DNA of 52,676 nt from Limosilactobacillus reuteri. GTDB taxonomy: Bacteria > Bacillota > Bacilli > Lactobacillales > Lactobacillaceae. Shown here piece after piece: positions 16,547-30,199 of this stretch. Location of the stretch: contig NZ_JAJGTZ010000034.1 of assembly GCF_020784725.1 (NCBI RefSeq), positions 1 to 52,676 of the forward strand. The letters run 5' to 3'. Numbering within the stretch: the first letter of the stretch is position 1; each line of letters begins with the position of its first letter. Position numbers and translations under genes: made by a program. The notes beneath the pieces were generated by a model. The model made no database searches, was not told where the DNA came from, and saw nothing but the letters and a program-made list of their open reading frames with translations.

Positions 16547-17845
16547 ATGCGAATGGTTGATATCATTGACACCAAGAGAAATGGCGGAGTTCTAAGCGAT
16601 GAGCAATTACAATTTTTTGTTGATGGCGTCGTTAATGGAACGATTCCTGACTATCAAATTAGTGCTCTCCTCATGGCAATCTATTTTCAGGATATGACCA
16701 AAGAAGAACAGACGAGTCTAACGATGAAAATGATGGCGTCTGGTGAACGATTGGACTTAAGCCGAATTCCTGGTATTAAGGTTGATAAACATTCAACGGG
16801 TGGTGTTGGTGATAAGGTGAGCTTGCCACTTGCAGCAATGGTCGCCGCTACTGGAATTCCAGTTCCGATGATTTCAGGTCGTGGCCTTGGTCATACAGGA
16901 GGCACGCTGGACAAGTTGGAGGCGATTCCGGGATTTCGGGTAGAACTTTCTGAAGATGAATTCATTAATCAAGTTGCTAAAGAAAAGTTAGCAATAGTGG
17001 GTGCGACTGGTGAGGTTGCGCCAGCAGATAAGAAGATTTATGGATTACGAGATGTTACCGATACTGTTGACTCGATTCCGTTAATTGCTAGTTCAATTAT
17101 GAGTAAGAAAATTGCTTCTGGAACAGATGCGCTTGTAATCGATGTTAAAACTGGTAGCGGGGCCTTTATGAAGACGCTTGATCAATCAAGACTATTAGCT
17201 AAAGCGCTAGTTGAGATTGGTAAACAAGCGGGATTAAAGTGCATGGCAGTAATCTCAGATATGAATCAGCCGCTGGGGAATAAAATTGGCAATACCCTTG
17301 AAATTGAAGAATCAATTGATGTCTTAAAAGGAAAGGGACCAAAAGATCTTACGGAATTAGTTTTGACGCTTGGTAGTTATATGGTAGTAATGGGTGAAAA
17401 AGCACAAAATACTACTGAGGCGCGAGAAATGTTAGAGCAAACTATTCAGGATGGCTCTGCTCTTGAACGATTTGCGGCAATGATAAAAGCACAAGGAGGA
17501 GATCCTGCTGTTGTTGATAACTATCAATTGATGCCGCAAGCTAAATACAAGATTCCTTTCAAAGCTGATCGGGATGGAGTATTGACAAAACTTTCAGCGG
17601 ATGAAGTTGGAACTGCTAGCATGTTATTAGGAGGAGGCCGTCAAAAAGCAGATGATGCCCTGGATTATAGTGTAGGAATTGAATTACATCATAAGCTAGG
17701 GGATTACGTTAAAGACGGCGAACCAATTTTAACCATCTATAGTAACCGCCAAGAAATTCCAGACGTAGAACAGTTATTAAGAGAAAGTATTAAAATTAGC
17801 GATGATGGCAAAGTACCAACGCTAATTCATGAAATTATTGAATAA
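16547..17845 (+). CDS. pdp: Pyrimidine-nucleoside phosphorylase
   Basis: This 432-residue enzyme splits uridine, thymidine and deoxyuridine with phosphate into base and (deoxy)ribose 1-phosphate. The glycosyl transferase family 3 signature is seen as [13 protein letters not shown] near residue 80 and [17 protein letters not shown] near residue 110, with a C-terminal biotin/lipoyl-like domain ending in [14 protein letters not shown]. The N-terminus MRMVDIID agrees with B. subtilis Pdp, so the ATG at 16547 is kept, although a second ATG follows two codons later. AGGGGAAGAGG precedes it. Part of the deo operon. Confidence 0.95.
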   Translation: MRMVDIIDTKRNGGVLSDEQLQFFVDGVVNGTIPDYQISALLMAIYFQDMTKEEQTSLTMKMMASGERLDLSRIPGIKVDKHSTGGVGDKVSLPLAAMVAATGIPVPMISGRGLGHTGGTLDKLEAIPGFRVELSEDEFINQVAKEKLAIVGATGEVAPADKKIYGLRDVTDTVDSIPLIASSIMSKKIASGTDALVIDVKTGSGAFMKTLDQSRLLAKALVEIGKQAGLKCMAVISDMNQPLGNKIGNTLEIEESIDVLKGKGPKDLTELVLTLGSYMVVMGEKAQNTTEAREMLEQTIQDGSALERFAAMIKAQGGDPAVVDNYQLMPQAKYKIPFKADRDGVLTKLSADEVGTASMLLGGGRQKADDALDYSVGIELHHKLGDYVKDGEPILTIYSNRQEIPDVEQLLRESIKISDDGKVPTLIHEIIE

Positions 17846-17865
17846 AGAGACAGGAGGATACTTCA

Positions 17866-18576
17866 ATGAGTACACATATTAATGCTAAAATGGGTGATTA
17901 TGCAGATACTGTATTACTGCCAGGGGATCCGCTACGTGCAAAATATATTGCAGAAAACTTCCTTGAGAATGTTAAACAAGTAAATTCAGTTCGGAATGCC
18001 TTTGGTTATACTGGTGAATATAAGGGGCACCGGATTTCAGTACAAGGATCTGGGATGGGAATTCCTTCGATGTCAATTTATATTAATGAATTGGTACGTG
18101 AATTTGGCGTTAATACGATTATCCGGGTTGGTTCTTGTGGAGGGATTGCTCCAGATGTTCATGTTCGCGACGTTCTTCTTGCTCAAGGGTCTTCAACCGA
18201 TTCAGCAGTAACGGTAAATACATTTGGACCAGGATTCCATTACGCACCATTAGCTGATTTCAAGTTGTTAGATACTGCTTACCATGTAGCTGGTAAATTA
18301 GGTATTGAAACAAAAGTTGGGGATATTTTTGCTGCCGATCGTTTCTACAATGATGAGCTTGATATGGAAAAGCTTCGTGACTATGGAATTTTAGGAACAG
18401 AAATGGAATCGGCTGGACTTTACTTATTAGCGGCCAAGCTTCATTTCCGGGCACTTTCAGTTTTGACTGTTAGCGACCTAATCTTTGGCGACGAAAAGGC
18501 AACTGCTGAAGAACGTGAGCGAACATTTAATGATATGATTAATATTTCGCTTGAAACGGCGATTGCTGGAAAGTAA
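17866..18576 (+). CDS. deoD: Purine-nucleoside phosphorylase DeoD
   Basis: This is a 236-residue hexameric-type enzyme that phosphorolyses purine (deoxy)nucleosides. Phosphate-binding residues lie in [14 protein letters not shown] at the N-terminus and RVGSCGGI in the middle; the nucleoside-binding segment is [12 protein letters not shown], and the catalytic aspartate is in [14 protein letters not shown] precedes the ATG. It is the last enzyme gene of deoC-B-pdp-D; a terminator at 18631 then precedes deoR. Confidence 0.96.
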   Translation: MSTHINAKMGDYADTVLLPGDPLRAKYIAENFLENVKQVNSVRNAFGYTGEYKGHRISVQGSGMGIPSMSIYINELVREFGVNTIIRVGSCGGIAPDVHVRDVLLAQGSSTDSAVTVNTFGPGFHYAPLADFKLLDTAYHVAGKLGIETKVGDIFAADRFYNDELDMEKLRDYGILGTEMESAGLYLLAAKLHFRALSVLTVSDLIFGDEKATAEERERTFNDMINISLETAIAGK

Positions 18577-18630
18577 GTCCTTGCATAGGCTAGGGAATGT
18601 ATTTTATAGTAAGATGTAACTTAGATAGTG

Positions 18631-18662
18631 AAAGAGACTGAGGTAATGCCCAGTCTCTTTTA
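18631..18662 (+). terminator. Intrinsic terminator after deoD
   Basis: AAAGAGACTG pairs perfectly with CAGTCTCTTT around a 10-base loop. Confidence 0.85.
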
Positions 18663-18686
18663 GTATGGAGAAAGGAGGGAAATTAG

Positions 18687-19625
18687 ATGGATGATAAAAA
18701 TAAGATCGAATTAGCGCTAAAAGTAGCAACCTTATATTATCGTGACGGATGGAACCAAAGTGATATTGCAACTGAATTGAATATTTCCCGGGCAACAGTG
18801 TCCCGATTATTACAATTTGGTCGAGATCGCGGATTAGTAACCATTAAAATTAATAATCCAGTTGCTCCGCTTCACCAGTTGGAAGTGGACTTGCTTGCTA
18901 AATATCCATCATTGCATAAAATTATTATTGTTCCAGGCACGGATGATCCGCTTGAAGAAGTTGGCGCAGCCGGTGCTAAATATATCGAACAAGTTGTGGA
19001 AGATAAAGATATTATTGGATTAGGCTGGGGAAAAACAGTTTATCAAGTAGGGTTGCATTTGAAACCTAAAGACGTTACTGATATTACTGTTGTTCAAATG
19101 AAAGGCAGTATGGCAAATACTAATACGCGAAATTATGCGTTTGAAACTGTTAATATCTTTGCAAATGCTTTTAATACCGTTCCACAGTATTTGCCGTTGC
19201 CAGTTATCTTTGATCATGCAAAGACGCGTGAACTAGTCGCCAATGATACTCATATCAAGCATATTATGAAGTTAGGGGAGCAATCCAATATTGCCATTTT
19301 CACAGTGGGGACAGTACGTGACTCAGCATTATTATTTAAATTAGGTTACTTCACCAAGCAGGAGCAATTAACGTTACAACATGAGGCGGTAGGGGACGTT
19401 TTCTCTCGTTTCATTGATAGCAAGGGCCAGATAGTAAATGAAGATATTAACCAACGAACAATTGGGATTGCGCTTCCAGAACTGCGAAAGAAAAAACATA
19501 GTATTTTAGTGGCAGCAAATGTTGCTAAGGTACCAGCAGTGCATGGTGTTTTGACTGCCGGGTATGCCAATACATTGGTTATTGATCAAGAGAGTGCGAA
19601 TAGCCTAGTTAATTTTTTAAATTAA
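18687..19625 (+). CDS. deoR: SorC-family deoxyribonucleoside regulator DeoR
   Basis: This 312-residue sugar-phosphate-responsive regulator has an N-terminal helix-turn-helix (YYRDGWNQSDIATELNISRA, then TVSRLLQFGRDRGLV) and a C-terminal SorC sugar-binding domain (residues 55-312: VVEDKDIIGLGWGKTVYQV, VQMKGSMANTN, DVFSRFIDSKGQIV, GIALPELRKKKHSILVAA). It is the B. subtilis DeoR type, not the E. coli fold of the same name. Placement at the end of the deo cluster implies that it represses deoC-B-pdp-D and is relieved by deoxyribose 5-phosphate. Candidate operators are the dyads at 14514-14529 and 5086-5099. AAGGAGG precedes the start. Confidence 0.9.
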   Translation: MDDKNKIELALKVATLYYRDGWNQSDIATELNISRATVSRLLQFGRDRGLVTIKINNPVAPLHQLEVDLLAKYPSLHKIIIVPGTDDPLEEVGAAGAKYIEQVVEDKDIIGLGWGKTVYQVGLHLKPKDVTDITVVQMKGSMANTNTRNYAFETVNIFANAFNTVPQYLPLPVIFDHAKTRELVANDTHIKHIMKLGEQSNIAIFTVGTVRDSALLFKLGYFTKQEQLTLQHEAVGDVFSRFIDSKGQIVNEDINQRTIGIALPELRKKKHSILVAANVAKVPAVHGVLTAGYANTLVIDQESANSLVNFLN

Positions 19626-19676
19626 TTTAAATATTTAGATTGACCTCAGTGCGAAATCCTAGTAGAGTATACCTAA

Positions 19677-20846
<1,170 letters not shown>

Positions 20847-20859
20847 CTAATTCAATAAG

Positions 20860-20908
20860 AAACTGCTATGGCTTTATTCGTGAAGAGATAGTCACAGCAG
20901 TTTTTATT
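20860..20908 (+). terminator. Intrinsic terminator after guaB
   Basis: AAACTGCT with AGCAGTTT, inner AGTC/GGCT-type pairing, then TTTATTT. Confidence 0.75.
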
Positions 20909-21026
20909 TCCCGAGAAATAATGGAGGGTAAACTTTTTGTTAAGGCTATCTTAGAATGATCGCTTTTTTCGCATAGTTAGTTATAATATTCAATAGGATA
21001 TTATGCTGTAAAAAGGAGTACCTCTT

Positions 21027-21716
21027 ATGAAAATTCTAGTTGTTGATGATGATAAAGAAATTGTTCAATTACTTGAAATTTACATCCGAAATGAAGGATA
21101 TGAGCCAATTTCTGCTTACGACGGAAAAGAAGCATTAACAAAGCTAAATACTAATCCTGATATCGGTTTGATTATTCTTGACTTAATGATGCCAGAAATC
21201 GATGGAATGGATGTAATTAAACGGGTGCGGAAAGATTCTGATATTCCAATTTTAGTGCTTTCAGCTAAGACGGCAGACATGGATAAGATACAAGGTCTAA
21301 TCACTGGTGCGGACGATTATGTTACTAAGCCATTTAATCCGCTTGAAGTAATGGCACGAGTTAAATCATTACTTCGTCGGAGCCAAGGAGAAGTGACGAA
21401 TGATCAACCGGATATTCTTAATGTTGGGCCATTATTAATCAATAAAGATTCCCACGAGGTTAAGACGATTAAAGGGGATGTAATTCAGTTAACAGCCCTT
21501 GAATTTGGTATCTTATACTTACTTGCCAGTCACCCTAACCGTGTTTTCTCAGCAGATGATATTTTTGAGCGAGTATGGCAACAAGAAAGTGTCGTATCAG
21601 CTAAAACAGTCATGGTTCATGTGAGTCATTTACGGGATAAAATTGAAGAAGCAACTAACGGTGAAAAAGTTATTCAAACTGTTTGGGGTGTTGGTTACAA
21701 GGTGGAAGACCACTAA
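21027..21716 (+). CDS. OmpR/PhoB-family response regulator
   Basis: This 229-residue two-component regulator has a receiver domain at residues 1-120 with the acidic pair in VVDDDKE, the phospho-accepting aspartate in LIILDLMMPEIDG near residue 52, and the KPFNPLEVMAR lysine region. The C-terminal winged helix (about 130-229) ends with GVGYKVE. The sequence resembles VanR/ResD-type proteins, but the regulon cannot be inferred. The histidine kinase gene follows after 31 bases, so the two form a pair. A TATAAT box at 20985-20990 is a likely -10. Confidence 0.9.
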   Translation: MKILVVDDDKEIVQLLEIYIRNEGYEPISAYDGKEALTKLNTNPDIGLIILDLMMPEIDGMDVIKRVRKDSDIPILVLSAKTADMDKIQGLITGADDYVTKPFNPLEVMARVKSLLRRSQGEVTNDQPDILNVGPLLINKDSHEVKTIKGDVIQLTALEFGILYLLASHPNRVFSADDIFERVWQQESVVSAKTVMVHVSHLRDKIEEATNGEKVIQTVWGVGYKVEDH

Positions 21717-21747
21717 AGCGTAGCCTTAATGATGTGGAGGAAAAATT

Positions 21748-22893
21748 GTGAAGTTAACGGGGCGTGAAAAGAGTTCGCTTATTTTAGAAGGGGTAGTAAC
21801 GGTTATTCTATTGTTATTGCTGAATATGGCGATTATTGTAATTGTTCAAGATGCCATTCAGTCAAATCCAGGAGTAACTAATGGAATCTTTATGATTAAG
21901 CAATCATTGAAGATTGGCCCTCTTCAAGCACAAATATGGAGCTATCAGCGGATCTTAATTGCCTTTTTAGTAATTATTGATGTGTGGGTGGTATGGTGGC
22001 GATTGCGTCGACGGTACCACCTTTATCAAATGGATCATATTATCGCGGAATTACACTATATTGCGCAGGGACATTTGGATCACCGGATTCCATTTCGGCT
22101 AAAAGGAAATCAACAGCATGTTATTGCTAGTGTAAATGCATTAGTTGATAGCGCGGTGCGTTCAATGGATGATGAACGGAAGATTGAGAAGTCAAAAGAT
22201 GAGCTGATTACTAATGTGAGCCATGATTTACGGACGCCATTGACTAGTATTATTGGCTACTTGGGATTGATTGAAGATAAGCAGTATCGTAGTGAGGAAG
22301 ATATTCTAAAATACACCCATACTGCTTATGAGAAGGCTAAACAAATGAAGACCTTGGTTGACGATTTGTTTGAATATACAAAAGTTCAGCAACATGGGGC
22401 GCCAGTAAATATTATGAAAATCGATCTTAACCAGTTAATTGAACAGTTAACGGCAAGTTTTGAATTAGAAGCCCAGCATCGCGGAATCGAAATTACTTCC
22501 TCAGTTATTCCTAATCCCTTAATGATTGAGGCGGATCCGGAGAAACTTGGTCGAGTTTTTAATAATTTAGTTTCAAATGCCTTTAAGTATGGCAATGGCG
22601 CAAGTTACATTCGGATCGATGCCCGGCAAGAAAATGATATGGTGGTCGTCAAAGTTGCTAATGATGGTACACCAATTCCTGAAAAAGCACTTGACCACCT
22701 ATTTGAACGTTTCTACCGCGCAGAAGCTTCCCGTTCACGAGCTACTGGTGGAACGGGATTAGGTTTAGCGATTGTCAAAAGCATTGTTGATCTTCATCAC
22801 GGGAGCGTCAAGGTTACCTCAAATGAAGACGAAACAGCATTTGTTGTCACATTGCCTTTAAAACAAGAAGTTAAAGAAAACAAGCAAAAATGA
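21748..22893 (+). CDS. Sensor histidine kinase partner of the preceding regulator
   Basis: This 381-residue membrane kinase has two spans (about residues 12-32 and 68-85) that enclose a short extracellular loop of roughly 35 residues, then a HAMP-like linker. The H-box is SHDLRTPLTSIIGYLG near residue 156, the N-box NNLVSNAFKYG, and the G-boxes include GGTGLGLAIVKSIVDLH. The start is GTG after GGAGG. The small sensor loop resembles VanS-type and cell-envelope-sensing kinases, so an envelope or peptide signal is plausible but unproven. A strong terminator follows. Confidence 0.9.
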   Translation: MKLTGREKSSLILEGVVTVILLLLLNMAIIVIVQDAIQSNPGVTNGIFMIKQSLKIGPLQAQIWSYQRILIAFLVIIDVWVVWWRLRRRYHLYQMDHIIAELHYIAQGHLDHRIPFRLKGNQQHVIASVNALVDSAVRSMDDERKIEKSKDELITNVSHDLRTPLTSIIGYLGLIEDKQYRSEEDILKYTHTAYEKAKQMKTLVDDLFEYTKVQQHGAPVNIMKIDLNQLIEQLTASFELEAQHRGIEITSSVIPNPLMIEADPEKLGRVFNNLVSNAFKYGNGASYIRIDARQENDMVVVKVANDGTPIPEKALDHLFERFYRAEASRSRATGGTGLGLAIVKSIVDLHHGSVKVTSNEDETAFVVTLPLKQEVKENKQK

Positions 22894-22894
22894 G

Positions 22895-22934
22895 AAAAAA
22901 GTCTAAAATCATTTGATTTTAGACTTTTTTCTTT
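22895..22934. terminator. Strong terminator after the histidine kinase gene
   Basis: A 17-bp stem, AAAAAAGTCTAAAATCA with TGATTTTAGACTTTTTT, and only two unpaired bases. It could act in both directions. Confidence 0.85.
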
Positions 22935-23028
22935 TTCAATTATATTCAACTAATTTTATATGTGGTAGACTAAAAGAGCATTGTGTCACTTGATATTATA
23001 AAAGATACAAATTATTGGAGGAAATTCT

Positions 23029-23937
23029 GTGGCTAAAGCACAAATAAATCCAGAAAGGACACGCTGGCTTGAGGTGCTTGGTGTCTCAATGCCATTGTGT
23101 CTTAGTTATATTCCGATTGGATTGGCCTGTGGAATCTTACTACACGCAGCAGGTTTAAACTTTATAATGATTTTATTGGTGTCGGTATTAGTGTTCTCTG
23201 GTGGGGCACAATTTATTCTGGCATCGTTATTAGCAAGTAACGCTCCATTAGGGACTATCTTTATCTCACTTTTCTTCTTGGAGTTACGATATGCATTGTT
23301 AGGATCGAGTTTATCTAAATATATTAAGGATAAATCAGCACGTTTCATCCTCATCTTTTCTGCATCAATGAACGATGAAAACTATGCTGTTAACTATATG
23401 AAGTTTGCAACTGATAAGAAATGGGATCCCGATGACGCGTTGTTAGTGGAGTATTATTCACTTGCAGCATGGTCGATTTCAAACATGGTTGGTGGTTTGA
23501 TTGGTGGTGCAATTTCGATTGACCTTGAAGTGGTTGATTTTGCATTAACGGCCTTATTCTTATATATGATCGTAATGCAGGTTCAAAACCACTTGACCCT
23601 AGTTATTGGAATCTTGGCAGCTGTTCTTGGTGTATACTTCCAGGCGTTGACTAAAAGTACACTTGGGATTATTATTGCAACCTTAATTGCTTCCTTTGTT
23701 GGATTCTTGATTGAAAATACAGTTCGTCACCATAGTAAGCATCCAAATTCGAACTGGTTCTTGACAAAAATGTTTAGGCCGAAGATCACAAAGACTACGA
23801 TCGAGGATAAACAAGCTCAACAAAAAGAAGTTAAGGAAGTTGAAAAACTGGAAACTAAGATTGAAGATGTTATTGAACACCATGATGAAAAACATGAAGA
23901 GAAAAAACATGATGATCAACATCCTGATGAGGGCTAG
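23029..23937 (+). CDS. azlC: AzlC-family branched-chain amino acid exporter, large subunit
   Basis: This 302-residue membrane protein of the LIV-E family works with AzlD to export branched-chain amino acids. The core (residues 1-235) has family blocks SYIPIGLACG, SVLVFSGGAQFI and FFLELRYALLGSSL, and about six to seven spans. Unusually, residues 245-302 form a long hydrophilic tail rich in Glu, Lys, Asp and His (VIEHHDEKHEEKKHDDQH) beyond the usual end of about 240 residues. GTG start after GGAGG. Two bases separate it from azlD. Confidence 0.88.
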   Translation: MAKAQINPERTRWLEVLGVSMPLCLSYIPIGLACGILLHAAGLNFIMILLVSVLVFSGGAQFILASLLASNAPLGTIFISLFFLELRYALLGSSLSKYIKDKSARFILIFSASMNDENYAVNYMKFATDKKWDPDDALLVEYYSLAAWSISNMVGGLIGGAISIDLEVVDFALTALFLYMIVMQVQNHLTLVIGILAAVLGVYFQALTKSTLGIIIATLIASFVGFLIENTVRHHSKHPNSNWFLTKMFRPKITKTTIEDKQAQQKEVKEVEKLETKIEDVIEHHDEKHEEKKHDDQHPDEG

Positions 23938-23939
23938 AC

Positions 23940-24284
23940 ATGGAACAACTATTAAGTAATAAAATCGTTTACCATATTATAGTGATTATCTTGGCAGCTT
24001 TAGCGGCATTTATTCCCCGTTATCTACCAGTATTATTCTTCTCAACGCGAAAAATCCCAGAATGGTTTAATGAATGGATGAAATATGTCCCAGTTAGTTT
24101 ATTTGCGACCCTGGTTGTGAAGGGGATCTTCTTAACTGGCTCTTATCATTTTACTTTATTTGGTTATCCAGAACGAATTATTGCAGCAGTGATCGTGATT
24201 GTGATTGCATACTTTACACGGTCAATGTCGATTTCAGTAATTGCTGGATTACTTGCTGTTTGGCTTCTGAGTTTAGCGTTATAA
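23940..24284 (+). CDS. azlD: AzlD-family small subunit of the branched-chain amino acid exporter
   Basis: This is a 114-residue protein with about four hydrophobic segments (IIVIILAALAAFIPRYLPVL, PVSLFATLVVKGIF, AAVIVIVIAYFTRS, AGLLAVWLLSLAL). The IPRYLPVL block and the small size are typical of AzlD. Starts two bases after azlC, so coupled translation and complex formation are expected. GAGGG lies inside the azlC end as ribosome binding site. Confidence 0.88.
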   Translation: MEQLLSNKIVYHIIVIILAALAAFIPRYLPVLFFSTRKIPEWFNEWMKYVPVSLFATLVVKGIFLTGSYHFTLFGYPERIIAAVIVIVIAYFTRSMSISVIAGLLAVWLLSLAL

Positions 24285-24322
24285 GAGTAGTTTTGTTATA
24301 ATTAAATTAAGCTTTAAACAGT

Positions 24323-24360
24323 GGATTGGTTTCTAACTTGCGAAGGAGCCAATCCCTTTT
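24323..24360 (+). terminator. Intrinsic terminator after azlD
   Basis: GGATTGG pairs with CCAATCC around a 19-base loop, followed by CTTTTATTTT. Confidence 0.7.
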
Positions 24361-24379
24361 ATTTTAGGAAGTGAGTACG

Positions 24380-25255
24380 TTGGATTTTAAGCAAACAATT
24401 GCATTTGTTAATCTTGCTAATACTTTGGATTATCAATATGCGGCAAAAAAATCAGGGATAACGGTTGATGAATTGGTTCGCACAATTAAGGCACTTGAAG
24501 ATGAGCTTAACATCAAGCTTATTAGACCAGAAGGCGGCGTAGTTGAATTAACTGAAATCGGGGCAAAACTTTTACCGTTGATCACTGAAATTGCTCAAAA
24601 ACATGCTAAATTATTATCGGTGGTTACGGATTATCGAAAAAAGGAAGCAGAAGAAGCGATCAAAGTTGCTGTCGTCCCAGGCTTTGCTAATTATCAAGCA
24701 GCTCCGGTTGTTAAAAAATTAGCCCAACAACATAAAATGAATATTGTTGAAGATGTTGATCCAATGGAACAGCTACAACAAGGGGACAGTGAGCTGGCAT
24801 TTATTAGTTATGCTGGTAAACTTCCTGATGATTTTGAGGTGCTTTCAGTGGGAACTGATGATTTAGTAGCTTATATTCCAGCGCGGAATCCACTTTCTAA
24901 ACAAAAGGAATTAACGCTTATGGATCTAAAAGCAGAAAAGTTCTTAACACTAAACCATCAAAATCCGTTTGCGGTCTTTGTTCAACAAGTTTGTGCTGCG
25001 GCTGGGTTTGACCCATATTCCGTTTTTGAAGGCGAAAAAGGAAGAACATTAGTAAATATGGTTGCTTTGGGGATGGGGATAACCTTGTTGATGGAACAAT
25101 CAATAAGTGAAAACTTAGATAGCAAAGTGGTTAAAGTGCCAATTGTTCCCCACGTTACCCAAAAACTTGCTTTTGTTCGTCGCAAAAATAATGTCGAACA
25201 GACACCAAGGCAGGAAAAGCTATGGCAAGCTCTAAAAGAATCTTTTGCAAAATAG
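24380..25255 (+). CDS. LysR-family transcriptional regulator
   Basis: This 291-residue protein has an N-terminal winged helix region (residues 1-62: FVNLANTLDYQYAAKKSGIT, VRTIKALEDELNIKLI, VELTEIGAKLL) and a LysR-type effector domain (about 90-291: IKVAVVPGFANYQ, GDSELAFISYAG, MVALGMGITLLME). The start is set at TTG because AGGAAGTGA ends eight bases before it. An upstream in-frame GTG at 24371 would overlap that ribosome binding site. The gene lies alone between azlCD and the pyr operon, and its target is unknown. A role in controlling azlCD would be a guess from position only. Confidence 0.85.
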   Translation: MDFKQTIAFVNLANTLDYQYAAKKSGITVDELVRTIKALEDELNIKLIRPEGGVVELTEIGAKLLPLITEIAQKHAKLLSVVTDYRKKEAEEAIKVAVVPGFANYQAAPVVKKLAQQHKMNIVEDVDPMEQLQQGDSELAFISYAGKLPDDFEVLSVGTDDLVAYIPARNPLSKQKELTLMDLKAEKFLTLNHQNPFAVFVQQVCAAAGFDPYSVFEGEKGRTLVNMVALGMGITLLMEQSISENLDSKVVKVPIVPHVTQKLAFVRRKNNVEQTPRQEKLWQALKESFAK

Positions 25256-25265
25256 AAAAAAAGAT

Positions 25266-25294
25266 TTGACATTTTCATGAACTACGCTTATTAT
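25266..25294 (+). promoter_or_regulatory. Sigma-A promoter of the pyr operon
   Basis: TTGACA (25266-25271) and TATTAT (25289-25294) are 17 bases apart, upstream of both attenuators. Confidence 0.8.
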
Positions 25295-25311
25295 CATAAA
25301 TAACAAAAATA

Positions 25312-25400
25312 CCTTTAACTTAGTCCCGTGAGGCTAGGAAGGATTTAATTGAGCGTTTAAGTACACCTTCTTAGCTATTGCTGAGGAGGTTTTTCTTTTA
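25312..25400 (+). promoter_or_regulatory. PyrR-dependent attenuator 1
   Basis: TAGTCCCGTGAGGCTA with flanking CCTT/AAGG pairing (25312-25342) matches the PyrR-binding anti-antiterminator loop. It is followed by a terminator, ACCTTCTTAGC with GCTGAGGAGGT and TTTTTCTTTT (25364-25399). With UMP-bound PyrR the loop is held and the terminator forms, so transcription stops when pyrimidines are plentiful. Confidence 0.85.
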
Positions 25401-25450
25401 AGCAGTAGTACCAAGAATACGCCAGTAAAATCAATAGGTATTTTGAAACG

Positions 25451-25570
25451 ACCGACCATTTAATTGTTTCCAGAGAGAGCAGAACGGTATGTTGTTTTTA
25501 GCCTACTTATATCCTAAAAGCAAACAGTGATGACTCTCGAAATCTAAATGGGAAGTTATCACTGTTTTGT
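25451..25570 (+). promoter_or_regulatory. PyrR-dependent attenuator 2 and second terminator
   Basis: TTTCCAGAGAGAGCAGAACGG (start 25467) resembles the PyrR-binding loop (CCAGAGAG core), with ACCG (25451-25454) able to pair with CGGT (25485-25488). A terminator follows: AAACAGTGAT (25522-25531) with ATCACTGTTT (25558-25567) and TTGTTG. Two attenuators in series before pyrB explain the 345-base gap between the LysR gene and pyrB. Confidence 0.7.
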
Positions 25571-25600
25571 TGTAATTAGACTGGAAAAGGAGCGCTATTG

Positions 25601-26530
25601 ATGATTAGTACAGAAAGAATTCAACCAAATTTAGTAACAGTTGCCGACATGGATGCAGCAGATGCAATTGATTTAATTCATGAAGCTCAAGCATATAAGG
25701 CTGGAAAGCAAGCAGTTCTCACTGCACCTGCATACGCGGTTAACCTCTTCTTTGAAAACTCAACCCGAACAAAGACCAGTTTCCAAATGGCACAAATGAA
25801 GTTGGGGATGAATGTACTAGAATTCGAAGCGGGTACGAGTTCAGTGAAAAAAGGGGAAAGCCTCTATGACACTGTTAAGACAATGGAATCAATTGGTGTA
25901 AATGTTGCGGTAATCCGTCATCCTGAAAATGAATATTACAACCAATTGCTTAACCATTCAGACCTTAAGATCGGAATTGTAAATGGTGGTGATGGCAGTG
26001 GTCAACACCCATCGCAATGTTTACTTGATATGATGACAATTAATGAAGAATTTGGCGATTTCAAGGGCTTAAAAGTACTAATTATTGGTGATCTTAGTCA
26101 CTCCCGAGTAGCGCACTCAAATGCAATGATGCTTAATCGCCTAGGAGCAGAGGTTTATTTTGCTGGCCCAGAAAAATGGTATGATCCTACGCTGGAACAA
26201 TATGGAACTTTTGGTAACTTTGACGAATTGCTGCCCCAGATGGATGTGGTTAATTTATTACGAGTTCAAAATGAACGATTAACGACTGCTGACGGTCAGG
26301 CTTTTGATGCTAATCAATATCACCAAGCTTATGGTTTAACTTTAGAACGGGCCGCAAAGATGAAGCAGGGCGCAATCATTATGCATCCAGCGCCAGTTAA
26401 CCGGGGTGTTGAAATTGATAGCTCCCTTGTTGAAGCGCCTAATTCCCGCATTTTCCAACAAATGACAAACGGCGTATATACCCGGATGGCAATTCTTAGT
26501 CGAGTTCTTCGTTACCAAGGATTGATGTAA
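25601..26530 (+). CDS. pyrB: Aspartate carbamoyltransferase catalytic subunit
   Basis: This 309-residue enzyme joins carbamoyl phosphate and aspartate to N-carbamoylaspartate. The carbamoyl phosphate-binding motif [12 protein letters not shown] lies near residue 55, the [11 protein letters not shown] block in the middle, and the aspartate-binding region [12 protein letters not shown] near the C-terminus. Start is the ATG after AAAGGAG; the TTG directly before it is not needed. No regulatory subunit (PyrI) is present, as usual in Firmicutes. First gene of the pyr operon behind two PyrR attenuators. Confidence 0.96.
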   Translation: MISTERIQPNLVTVADMDAADAIDLIHEAQAYKAGKQAVLTAPAYAVNLFFENSTRTKTSFQMAQMKLGMNVLEFEAGTSSVKKGESLYDTVKTMESIGVNVAVIRHPENEYYNQLLNHSDLKIGIVNGGDGSGQHPSQCLLDMMTINEEFGDFKGLKVLIIGDLSHSRVAHSNAMMLNRLGAEVYFAGPEKWYDPTLEQYGTFGNFDELLPQMDVVNLLRVQNERLTTADGQAFDANQYHQAYGLTLERAAKMKQGAIIMHPAPVNRGVEIDSSLVEAPNSRIFQQMTNGVYTRMAILSRVLRYQGLM

Positions 26531-26543
26531 AAAGGTGATTGCG

Positions 26544-29491
<2,948 letters not shown>

Positions 29492-29495
<4 letters not shown>

Positions 29496-30133
29496 CATAT
29501 TCACAACGCGTTGCAAAAGCATTATTAGATATTCATGCTGTTACCCTTAACCCAGACCAACCATTTACCTGGGCAAGTCGTCTAAAATCCCCAATCTATA
29601 CAGATAATCGATTGACGATTTCTTATCCAGAAGTTCGGCAAGCAATTTTTAATGGGATGGTTGAACAAATTAAACTCCATTTTAGTGAGGCTAATGTTAT
29701 TGCCGGGACAGCAACTGCTGGAATTCCTCATGCGGCATGGGTTGCTCAGAATATGGAATTACCGATGATTTATGTTCGGACTAAGCCGAAAGATCATGGC
29801 CAAGGAAAGCAAATTGAAGGGGTGCTTAAAGAAGGACAAAAAGTCGTTGTGATTGATGATCTTATTTCAACTGGTGGTAGTGTACTAAATGCTGTACGGG
29901 CGGTTAACAATGCCGGTGGAAAAGTAATTGGCGTTGTTTCTGTCTTTACTTATGATTTGCCTGCCGCTGAGCAAAACTTTATGGCAAATGGGCTGAAGTA
30001 CTATTCAGTAACAGATTATATGACTTTGATTAAGGTTGCAAAGGAAAATAACCAAATTAGTGCAGATCACCTCAAATCTCTGCAAGAATGGCGAAAAGAC
30101 CCGTTAAGTTGGAGTAAAGAGCAAGCATCATAA
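29492..30133 (+). CDS. pyrE: Orotate phosphoribosyltransferase
   Basis: This 213-residue enzyme makes OMP from orotate and PRPP. The PRPP-binding motif VVVIDDLISTGGSVLNA is near residue 120, the TATAGIPHAAWVA loop near 70, and RTKPKDHGQGKQIEG is the flexible catalytic loop. The ATG overlaps the pyrF stop by four bases and AGGAGGAAG lies inside pyrF. Last gene of the operon, followed by a terminator that is shared with the convergent HAD-like gene. Confidence 0.96.
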
Positions 30134-30146
30134 TAAATTAATTATC

Positions 30147-30199
30147 AAAAAAGCCTAAGATTGATTCAGAAAAAAGTTGAATTAATCTTAGGCTTTATC
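30147..30199. terminator. Bidirectional terminator between pyrE and the HAD-like gene
   Basis: AAAAAAGCCTAAGATT pairs with AATCTTAGGCTTT, with T-runs on both strands. It lies between convergent genes. Confidence 0.8.

Noticed and set aside
24371-24379. GTG at 24371 as start of the LysR gene
   Set aside because: It lies inside the AGGAAGTGA ribosome binding site that is well spaced for the TTG at 24380.
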